From Halopiger djelfimassiliensis (GTDB taxonomy: Archaea > Halobacteriota > Halobacteria > Halobacteriales > Natrialbaceae), in contig NZ_HG315684.1 in assembly GCF_000455365.1 (NCBI RefSeq), forward strand, positions 321,789 to 385,788: a stretch of 64,000 nucleotides of DNA. The letters run 5' to 3'. Shown here piece by piece: positions 37,377 through 44,426 of this stretch. The stretch's first letter is position 1; the number at the start of each line of letters is the position of its first letter. The notes beneath the pieces are model-generated. The model was not told the DNA's origin. It searched no databases and saw only the letters and a program-made list of their open reading frames with translations. The position numbers were made by a program, and so were the translations under genes.

Positions 37377-37890
37377 CCGCGATCACCCCGCAGAGTGAGT
37401 CCGACACTGCTCTCGATGGTGAGTCCCCCCCACTCGAATACGGTGGACCCTCGATCGATCGACGGATCGACCTGCCGTGAACGAAAGGGGAGAGTCCTCG
37501 ATACTGTCGTGTTCGGATGACCGGATACGCTGTTACGTTTCATGTGTACGAACCCCCGAGACGAACGCTATCATTCTCGACGGGGATACCGCCCGCTTCG
37601 GTCGGTGACTGATTCGCCTCACGCATTTTGGCGTCCGTAACGGGGAGAGTCCGAGGCCGGAGTGTGAAAGCAGTCTATCAATTTCCGGCAACAGAATCCA
37701 TGCAGGAACATTACATACTTCACTGATAGTGTTTCAACACCTCATCGGACTCATCTGGGCCCGTACCGACGGAGACCCACTTACAACACCCATCAAAAAT
37801 ATGATGTGATCTGCACTTCTGTTACCGTTGACGGGACGTCGGTCCGTTTCGAAAAATCGTGAACCCCGTGTAGCGATGGCGCTGTCCGGC
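37377..37890. other. non-coding region upstream of the transporter gene
   Basis: More than 500 bp with weak AT-rich patches and no credible ORF. It is the outer part of the relic zone that ends at tRNA-Glu. Confidence 0.4.
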
Positions 37891-37936
37891 TGCTCCGTCC
37901 GGGATTCGAACGTCGCTCATCGGCCCGAAAGGCCCG
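37891..37936 (-). pseudogene. partial, diverged copy of the tRNA-Glu 3' half
   Basis: The first 21 nt, beginning TGCTCCGTCCGGGATT, match the tRNA-Glu end with two C/T differences. Similarity resumes through the anticodon arm (TCATCGGCCCGAAAGGCC). The 5' half is missing, so this is a tRNA-end duplicate of the kind left at integration sites. Confidence 0.6.
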
Positions 37937-38157
37937 GTTCCGTTACGCTTCGGTGATCGTGATCGGGAGGCGACTCAAACGAGGGGATCGCCGTCGAAGC
38001 CGATTTCTCGACGGCTCGAGAAGGAACCGCGGTGAAACGTCTCGGTCTCGGCCGGCACACCCCTTCGATCAACGTACACCGGTAACCGACAGTTCGTCGA
38101 ACAGGGCTGTAACGCGATCCGCGTAGGTGTGTCGCTCATGTACCAGTGTCGCGTCGG

Positions 38158-38440
38158 TCAACCGGCTTCCGAGACGGTTGTTCCGGTCGGATCGCCGATC
38201 CGTCCCGTCTCGGGCACGTCCCGATCGAACGCACGCTGGAAGTACAGCACGACGTAGACGAGTGCGAGCGAGACCGGGATTCGATGAGCGGGCCGACCAC
38301 GATCGCGAACGCGACGCCGAACACCGCAACCGAGACGGCGATCGCCAGCCCGAAGGTATTCGAGGCCGCCGTGAACCCGAGCGCCGCCGAGACCGTGGGT
38401 TCTGCTCGCGAACATCGGTCACCGAAAACTGCCCCGACAG
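38158..38440 (-). pseudogene. C-terminal fragment of an ACR3-family arsenite efflux pump
   Basis: One frame reads 'SAALGFTAASNTFGLAIAVS' and 'VFGVAFAIVVGPLIE', the last transmembrane part of ACR3 pumps. After a frameshift a second frame continues 'IPVSLALVYVVLYFQRAFDR' and ends 'PTGTTVSEAG'. The N-terminal eight or so helices are absent. It lies among tRNA-Glu fragments and is probably cargo of a decayed integrated element. Confidence 0.65.
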
Positions 38441-38537
38441 GAGTCGAACCACGCGAAACGCCCGCTTCGCTCGCGGTTCTCCGATCCAAATCCCATCCGT
38501 GTACGCTTCGCTCACTCGTAAAACTCGTTCAGAAGAA

Positions 38538-38560
38538 TGCTCCGTCTGGGATTTGAACCC
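38538..38560 (-). repeat. 23-bp copy of the tRNA-Glu 3' end
   Basis: TGCTCCGTCTGGGATTTGAA plus CCC is identical to the start of the complement of tRNA-Glu at 38640. Length and position, 102 bp away from the intact tRNA, fit an attachment-site duplicate. Confidence 0.75.
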
Positions 38561-38639
38561 GATGCAAATTCTCGCTTCGCTCGGATTTCCGTGTTTCAAA
38601 TCCCATCCGTGCGCGCTTCGCTCACTGCGTTCGCTGTAG

Positions 38640-38714
38640 TGCTCCGTCTGGGATTTGAACCCAGGTCATCGGCTCGAAAGGCCGAAATGATTGGCCGGAC
38701 TACACCAACGGAGC
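38640..38714 (-). tRNA. tRNA-Glu (anticodon UUC)
   Basis: The transcript begins GCTCCGTTGGTGTAGTCCGG. Acceptor stem GCTCCGT/ACGGAGC, anticodon stem TCGGC/GCCGA around the loop CTTTCGA (anticodon TTC) and T stem CTGGG/CCCAG all pair. Discriminator base A; CCA is not encoded. There is no intron. It serves as the intact anchor for the partial copies at 37891 and 38538. Confidence 0.93.
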
Positions 38715-38846
38715 GTGCGCACTCATTGCTTGCCGAGGCCTAGTAAAAAGCGTTCCGTTCCGAGTCCGTAGTGCCATGTGGTCACGTACTCAGCTCAGCG
38801 TCACGTCCTCCCGGCTTCGTCGGGACTCGAGACGCCGCCGACGGAT

Positions 38847-40241
38847 TCACTCGCTCCGTTCGGCCGCCGCCGAAAGCGGGAGCGAGAGGTCGTCCTCGAG
38901 GCCGAGCAACGTCACGAGCGCCGGCGTGACGGCCGTCGCATCGAGCGGCTTGGCCAACTCGACGTCGGGTGCCGCCGGACCGCCGAGCCCGAAACAGCCG
39001 TCGGCCGACTCGTCGACGCGACCGTGGGAGCCACTGACGTTCGTCGGGTCGAGCGACACCAGTCCATCGTCGCCGAAAAACAGCTCACAGGGGTCGAACC
39101 CGGGTTTTGCGTGAATGTCCATCGCCGTCGCGTACGGCGGCGCGTCCGCGCGATCCGACCACCAGTAGTACTGGAACCACGCGTTCCGATCCGCGACGAG
39201 GACGAGGTCGCCCGCGTTCGGGTGATCGACCCCGCGCGCGGCCGCGTCCGCCCCCTCGAGCACCGCGTCGATGCCCCCGAGCCCGTCGATGGCGGCGCGG
39301 GCCTCCGCGAGCGCGCCCTCGTCGGCGTAGACGTGGGCGATCTGATGATCCACCATGGCGAACGCGTCCGATCGCGGCAGGTCGACGTCGCCGTCGGCGT
39401 CCGTCTCGAGCAGGCCGGCCTCGCGGAGCGCGCGGTTGGGAAACACCGGCCGATCCACGTCGTGAAAGCCGTACTCGCTGAGGAGGGCGACGGCGGTTCC
39501 GTCCCAGCGGTCGGTCGTCGACAGGAACGAGAGAAAGTCACCGAGCAGGTCGTCGACGGCCTCGAGTTCCGCGTCGAACGCGTCCGAACTCGGGCCGTCG
39601 CTCTGGCCGACGTAGTCCAGATGCGGAACGTACACCCACAGCAGGTCGGGGTCGAACCGCTCGACCGTCTCGCGCGCGGCCGTGAGAATCCACTCGGAAC
39701 TCTCCGCGCTCGCGCCGGGTCCCCAGTAGCTGTGCAACGGAAAGTGGCCGTGGGTCTTCCGGAGGTCGTCGTAGAACCCGTCGGGGTTCGTCCAGCAGTT
39801 CATCTCGAGGATCTCGTTGTGCTCGTCCTCGATCGGCGAGGGCGTAACCGCGACGTCGGCGCTCGTGCCGATCAGGTGCTGGAAGAACAGGGCACCGGTC
39901 GTGAGTCCGGCGTCCTCGCTGGCCGCTTCCCAGAGACGGGTGCGGTTCCCGCGGTCGCGCTCCCAGAACGCGGCACTGTCCTGCTCGCGGTCGTACTCGC
40001 CGCTCGAGACGTCGCCGTGTTCGCTCGGTTCCCGACCGCTCGCCAGCGTCGTCTGGACGGGCACCGTCACCGCGGGAAACGGCGGCCGGAGGTCGGTCAC
40101 GCGTTCGTCGCCGACGAGCGAGCGAAGTCTCGGCGTCCGATCGGTATCCAGATGATCCCGCTGCAAGCCGACGACGTCGAGGACGATCACGCGGTCAGCA
40201 GTTTCGATGCGGGCCGTCTCCGGGGCGGTAAACGCTGTCAT
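38847..40241 (-). CDS. alkaline-phosphatase-superfamily protein (nucleotide pyrophosphatase-like, EboF-like)
   Basis: This 464-aa protein of the AP superfamily has 'RVIVLDVVGLQRDHLDTDRT' at the N-terminus (metal-binding Asp), nucleophile region 'FPAVTVPVQTTLASGREP', 'LLWVYVPHLDYVGQSDG' and 'GSHGRVDESADGCFG' near the C-terminus, the usual metal ligands of type I phosphodiesterase/nucleotide pyrophosphatases. No signal peptide is seen, so it is probably cytoplasmic. It ends the leftward pair whose first gene is the inositol-phosphate-synthase-like gene 19 bp upstream. In the bacterial Ebo cluster the EboF protein has this fold. The substrate is unknown. Confidence 0.8.
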   Translation of the reverse strand: MTAFTAPETARIETADRVIVLDVVGLQRDHLDTDRTPRLRSLVGDERVTDLRPPFPAVTVPVQTTLASGREPSEHGDVSSGEYDREQDSAAFWERDRGNRTRLWEAASEDAGLTTGALFFQHLIGTSADVAVTPSPIEDEHNEILEMNCWTNPDGFYDDLRKTHGHFPLHSYWGPGASAESSEWILTAARETVERFDPDLLWVYVPHLDYVGQSDGPSSDAFDAELEAVDDLLGDFLSFLSTTDRWDGTAVALLSEYGFHDVDRPVFPNRALREAGLLETDADGDVDLPRSDAFAMVDHQIAHVYADEGALAEARAAIDGLGGIDAVLEGADAAARGVDHPNAGDLVLVADRNAWFQYYWWSDRADAPPYATAMDIHAKPGFDPCELFFGDDGLVSLDPTNVSGSHGRVDESADGCFGLGGPAAPDVELAKPLDATAVTPALVTLLGLEDDLSLPLSAAAERSE

Positions 40242-40260
40242 GTGAATCGTCGATAGGCGG

Positions 40261-41481
40261 TTAGCTGTGGCGGGTGGCGTACTCGTATAGCCGATGCAGT
40301 TGCCGGGAGAAATCGTGTTCGTCGACACCGAGCGGGGCCTTGAAAAACGACGCGAGGTGGGGCTGAAGCCCGCCTTCGCCGTGGTCGTCCGCGTGGGCGA
40401 TCAACCGAACCAGATCCAACACCAGCGGGGCGGCGAGCGCCGAGTCCGACCCCTCCCAGGTGAACTGCATCGTCATTTCCGTTCCGAGAAACCCCTCGAA
40501 GTGGATGTAATCCCACGCCGTCTTCCAGTCCGCAAGCGACGGCGTGTAGTCGATCCGAACCCGGTTGTGGCCGATGTCCGGCAGGATCGCCTCGAGGACG
40601 TCCCCCTTGCTCGAGAGCTTCCCCGCCGCGTTCGCCTCGTCCTCGAGCACGAGTCCGTCCTGATTGCCGAGGATGTTGTGGCCCTCCCAGCTTAACACAC
40701 CCAGGTTGCGACCGGCGAACATCGGCGCGAGCGCCGATTTGACGAGCGTCTCTCCGGTCTTTGCGTCCCGCCCCATGTGTGGAACGCCGTTCTCGGCGGC
40801 CAGTTCCCGCAGGCCGCCGGGGGCGTTGCCCGCGCTCGGGGTGAAATTGATGTAGGGATGGCCGTCGACGAGCGCTGCGTACGCATAACAGACGCTCGCC
40901 GGCAGCTCCCGGTCGTTCCCGTCGATGGCGTCCTCGAGCGTGTCGCGTGTCGCGTAGGCCTCGGGCGTCTCGAGTTCCGGTTCCGTCGAGGCGACGTTGA
41001 CGACCACGAGCCGGTCGAGGTCGTGTCGCTCGCGGAACGTCCCGTAGTCGTCGCGGATCTGACCGACGACGTCCCGGATCGACAGGGAGGGATCCAACTG
41101 ATCGCTCTCGTCGCCGACGGCGGCACCGCAGTTGATCGCCGTGCCGACCTCGATCCGCTCGTCGATCGCCGCGAGGTCGTCGCGGACGGCCGCGAGCGTC
41201 TCTCCGTCCGGGACGCCGTTCCGTTCGTGCTGGCGCTCGGCCCGATCGACGAGCGACTCCGTCGTGATGTCGTGGCCGCCGAAGACGAATCCCTCGACGG
41301 GCGGCAATGCGAGCTGCGAGACGGGGTCGCGTTCCGTGACCATCCCGGCGGTTCCCGCCTGTCCGTCGGCGATGGCGCGAGCGCCGACGATCGAGAGGGT
41401 TGCGACGTTTCCGCGCGCGCCGATCAGCCAGACGCCCGTTCGGTCGTCGGTAGCCGCGCCCGTTGGTGTCTCCGTGCTCAT
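40261..41481 (-). CDS. myo-inositol-1-phosphate synthase-like protein
   Basis: This 406-aa protein has the NAD-binding start 'GVWLIGARGNVATLSIVGAR' and the family core 'PYINFTPSAGNAPGGL', 'HMGRDAKTGETLVKSALAP', 'LSWEGHNILGNQDGLVLED' and 'SALAAPLVLDLVRL'. The catalytic Lys positions of inositol-phosphate synthases are kept in 'DAKTGETLVKS'. True enzymes cyclise glucose-6-phosphate to inositol-1-phosphate, but the context with AP phosphatase, TatD, TIM-barrel and UbiA genes suggests a specialised cyclase. It is divergent from the TatD gene across a 286-bp promoter region. Confidence 0.82.
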   Translation of the reverse strand: MSTETPTGAATDDRTGVWLIGARGNVATLSIVGARAIADGQAGTAGMVTERDPVSQLALPPVEGFVFGGHDITTESLVDRAERQHERNGVPDGETLAAVRDDLAAIDERIEVGTAINCGAAVGDESDQLDPSLSIRDVVGQIRDDYGTFRERHDLDRLVVVNVASTEPELETPEAYATRDTLEDAIDGNDRELPASVCYAYAALVDGHPYINFTPSAGNAPGGLRELAAENGVPHMGRDAKTGETLVKSALAPMFAGRNLGVLSWEGHNILGNQDGLVLEDEANAAGKLSSKGDVLEAILPDIGHNRVRIDYTPSLADWKTAWDYIHFEGFLGTEMTMQFTWEGSDSALAAPLVLDLVRLIAHADDHGEGGLQPHLASFFKAPLGVDEHDFSRQLHRLYEYATRHS

Positions 41482-41767
41482 TGTCGCTTCCGTTCCCGTG
41501 TCGACGAACGTGCCCCCTCGATACCGCTCGGCTCGAGGGGAGACGAACTCGAACGCGATGCCGCCGACGGTCGCTCGAGACCTTTCATTCCGAGTCCACT
41601 CGGGACCGGACGGGTTTTGTTATGACCGCCGTAGCGAGGGTAAAGCCCGGTTGTGAGCGGGTAATCACGGGTTCTGCGTCCGGTGTCGGGTCGCCGTCGG
41701 CTCACAATCGGGGGTTTCCGATCGAACGAACGGCATCCCCAAGTCAGCCACCCGTTGTACAGCGGTT

Positions 41768-42568
41768 ATGCGAATCATCGATCCGCACATGCATATGGTC
41801 TCGCGCTCCGCCGACGACTACGAGCGGGCGCGGCGGGCGGGCATCGAGTGTTGTATCGAACCCGCGTTCTGGAGCGGCCAGGACAAACGCCACGCGGGAT
41901 CGTTCTTCGATTACTTCGAGCAGATCATCGACCACGAGACCGATCGCGCCGAGCGTGCGGCCGGAATGGACCACTACGTCACGATCGGCCTCGAACCGAA
42001 GGAGGCAAACTACCGCGAGATGGCCGAGACGGTCGTCGACCGCGTTCCCGAGTACCTCGATCGCGACCCCGTCGTCGGCGTCGGCGAGATCGGCTTCGAC
42101 GGGATGACCGACGACGAGGAATGGGCGTTTCGCGAACAGCTCGAGATCGCTGAGGATCGGGAGGTGCCCGTGATCGTCCATACGCCACACACGGACAAAC
42201 CCGAGGGGACCGAACTGATCGTCGACATCATCGAGGAGATGGGCGTCACACAGGAACGGATCGTCATCGACCACAACACCGAGAACACGATCGACATCTC
42301 GACGCGGACGGACTGCTGGATCGGCTTTACGCTCTACCCCGGCAAGATCGAGGCCCAATCCGCGATCGAGTTGCTCGAGGAGTACGGGACCGACAGGATG
42401 ATCTTCAACAGCGCCGCCGACTGGGATCCGTCGGACCCGCTTGCGGTCCCGAAAGCCCGCGACATGATGCTCGATCGCGGCTGGGATCGCGAGGACGTCC
42501 GCACGGTCGTCTTCGAGAACCCCTACGAGTTCTTCGACCAGTCGCCGAACTTCGATTACGAGCCCTGA
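41768..42568 (+). CDS. TatD-like metal-dependent hydrolase (EboB-like)
   Basis: This 266-aa amidohydrolase-fold protein begins 'MRIIDPHMHMVSRSADDYER', with the HxH metal motif on strand 1. It continues with 'VVGVGEIGFDGMTDDEEWAF' (Glu ligand), 'REVPVIVHTPHTDKPEGTE' (His) and 'IVIDHNTENTIDISTRTDCW' (His). It differs from housekeeping TatD DNases in the C-terminal third. A TIM-barrel isomerase gene follows after 3 bp and a UbiA gene after that, forming one rightward operon. Confidence 0.83.
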   Translation: MRIIDPHMHMVSRSADDYERARRAGIECCIEPAFWSGQDKRHAGSFFDYFEQIIDHETDRAERAAGMDHYVTIGLEPKEANYREMAETVVDRVPEYLDRDPVVGVGEIGFDGMTDDEEWAFREQLEIAEDREVPVIVHTPHTDKPEGTELIVDIIEEMGVTQERIVIDHNTENTIDISTRTDCWIGFTLYPGKIEAQSAIELLEEYGTDRMIFNSAADWDPSDPLAVPKARDMMLDRGWDREDVRTVVFENPYEFFDQSPNFDYEP

Positions 42569-42571
42569 GGC

Positions 42572-43402
42572 ATGCAGTTCGGGTTCTCCACCAACGCCTT
42601 CCGGGAGTATCGGCTCGAGGACGCGATCGAATCGATCGCGAACGCGGGCTACGACGGCGTCGAGCTCCTGCTCGATGACCCCCACCTGTACCCGCCGACC
42701 GCGACCGCCGCGGCGGTCGATCGCGTTGCGGACGCCCTCGATACCCACGACGTCGCCGTCAGCAACGGCAACGCGTTCATGCTCACGGCGATCGAGGACT
42801 TCCATCACCCGTCGTTTATCGAACCGGACGCGGATTATCGCCGCCGTCGGATCGATTACACGCTCGCGGCGCTCGAGACGGCGGCCGACCTCGATATCCC
42901 GCATATTTCGATCGAACCGGGCGGACCGGTGCCCGACGAGAAGTCCCGCGAGTGGGCGATGGAGACGTTCGTCGAGGGACTCGAGGAGGTCGCCGAGCGG
43001 GCCGCCATCGTCGGCGTCGACGTGCTCGTCGAACCCGAACCGGACCTGTTGATCGAGACCAGCGACGAGTTCCGCGACCTGCTCGAGCGGATCGATGCGG
43101 TGCGCGTGGGATGTAACTTCGACGCAGGGCACTTCTACTGCGTCGGCGAGGAGCCGGCCGAACTCGTCGACCAGCTGTGGGAGTATACGAACCACTACCA
43201 CCTCGAAGACATCCCCGCGGATCGGTCCCACGAACACACTCAGCTCGGCGAGGGTGCAATGGACGTCGACGCCTTCCTCGGCGCGCTCGAGGACCGCGGC
43301 TACGACGGGTTCGTCACGGTCGAGCTTTATCCCTACGAGGAAACGCCCGTCGAGACGGCCCGCGAGGCGATGGCGTATCTCGAGGAGCACGGGTGGGCGT
43401 AG
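42572..43402 (+). CDS. xylose-isomerase-like TIM barrel protein (EboE-like)
   Basis: This 276-aa sugar-phosphate isomerase/epimerase-type barrel begins 'MQFGFSTNAFREYRLEDAIE', with 'AGYDGVELLLDDPHLY', metal-ligand regions 'ISIEPGGPVPDEKS', 'DVLVEPEPDLLIET' and 'NFDAGHFYCVGEEPA', and 'YHLEDIPADRSHEH'. The reaction is unknown. A paralogue lies at 46937. It is coupled to the TatD gene (3-bp gap) and to the UbiA gene (1-bp gap). Confidence 0.85.
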   Translation: MQFGFSTNAFREYRLEDAIESIANAGYDGVELLLDDPHLYPPTATAAAVDRVADALDTHDVAVSNGNAFMLTAIEDFHHPSFIEPDADYRRRRIDYTLAALETAADLDIPHISIEPGGPVPDEKSREWAMETFVEGLEEVAERAAIVGVDVLVEPEPDLLIETSDEFRDLLERIDAVRVGCNFDAGHFYCVGEEPAELVDQLWEYTNHYHLEDIPADRSHEHTQLGEGAMDVDAFLGALEDRGYDGFVTVELYPYEETPVETAREAMAYLEEHGWA

Positions 43403-43403
43403 G

Positions 43404-44390
43404 GTGGCCGACGGTCGCGGAAACGAGGACGCCGACCGCGGCACCGGGATCGGTTCGAACGGGATCGCGACGGACGGCCGCAAGCGGCGGCTCCTCGCGT
43501 ACGCGGAACTGGTCCGCCTTCCGAACCTCGTTACCGCCCCGCCGGACGTGATCCTCGGGGCGGCGCTGGTCGCGGCCGCCGGCGGCCGGCCGTCGATCGC
43601 TTCTATCGGCGGTCTCGCGGTCGTCTCGGTTCTGCTGTACGCCGGCGGAACGACGCTCAACGACGCGTTCGATGCACCCGTCGATGCCCGCGAACGCCCC
43701 GACCGCCCCGTTCCGTCGGGCCGGGTTCCCAGACGAACCGCGTTCGGGCTCGGGTTCGGCCTGTTGCTCGTGGCCGTCGTCGCCGCGTTCGGCGGTGTCG
43801 GCCGTCCGGGCGGCGTCGTCGCCGGCCTGCTTGCGGTCGCTATCGTCGCATACGACGGCCTCCTCAAGGGGACCGCGGCCGGCTTCCTCGCGATGGGGGC
43901 GACCCGGGGACTGAACGTCGTGTTGGGAACGACTGCCGTCGGCGACAGCGCCGTCGCCGTCCTCGAGTCACAGCCAGTGGCGCTTGCCGTTCCGGCCCTC
44001 GTCGTCGGCTACGTCGCTGCCGTCACGTTCATGGCCGATCGAGAGACGGCGGGCGGCACCCGAACCGCCGTCGCCGTCGCCGCCGCGGGCGCGGCCACGG
44101 CGGTGCTCGGCTTCGGCTGGTATCTCGCCGTCGTCGGTCCGTCCGGCTTCGAGACCGCGGTAGCCGTCGGGTTTGCGGGCGCGTTCTGCTGGTGGATCGG
44201 CCGTCCGCTCCGGGATGCGTACGCCGATCCGACGCCGGACACCATCGGCCCGGCGGTCGGAGCCTGCGTCCTCGGACTCGTCCTGCTCGATGCGGCCTTC
44301 GCCGCGGCGGCCGGGGTCGGCTGGGGGATCGCCGCAGGCGTCTTCCTCGGGCCGGCGGTTGCCCTCTCGCGAGTCGCCGACGTGACATAG
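43404..44390 (+). CDS. UbiA-family prenyltransferase (EboC-like)
   Basis: This 328-aa protein has about nine membrane helices. The first Asp-rich motif is 'TTLNDAFDAPVDARERPDRP' (NDxxDxxxD) and the second region 'VTFMADRETAGG'. GTG at 43404 is the start, 1 bp after the preceding stop, giving a hydrophilic N-terminal tail of about 30 residues. In the bacterial Ebo cluster a UbiA enzyme (EboC) is thought to prenylate or membrane-anchor the pathway product. The acceptor here is unknown. Confidence 0.85.
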   Translation: MADGRGNEDADRGTGIGSNGIATDGRKRRLLAYAELVRLPNLVTAPPDVILGAALVAAAGGRPSIASIGGLAVVSVLLYAGGTTLNDAFDAPVDARERPDRPVPSGRVPRRTAFGLGFGLLLVAVVAAFGGVGRPGGVVAGLLAVAIVAYDGLLKGTAAGFLAMGATRGLNVVLGTTAVGDSAVAVLESQPVALAVPALVVGYVAAVTFMADRETAGGTRTAVAVAAAGAATAVLGFGWYLAVVGPSGFETAVAVGFAGAFCWWIGRPLRDAYADPTPDTIGPAVGACVLGLVLLDAAFAAAAGVGWGIAAGVFLGPAVALSRVADVT

Positions 44391-44426
44391 TGGGACGGGG
44401 CCGCCGCGCTCGAACGCGGTTCGAAC

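Noticed and set aside
38069-38157. Minus-strand peptide 'HERHTYADRVTALFDELS' resembling the tail of a glycosyltransferase
   Set aside because: Only about 25 residues with a common helical pattern; too short to claim a gene remnant.
41744-43867. 707-codon minus-strand frame over TatD, TIM-barrel and UbiA genes
   Set aside because: Three plus-strand genes with family motifs explain the region.
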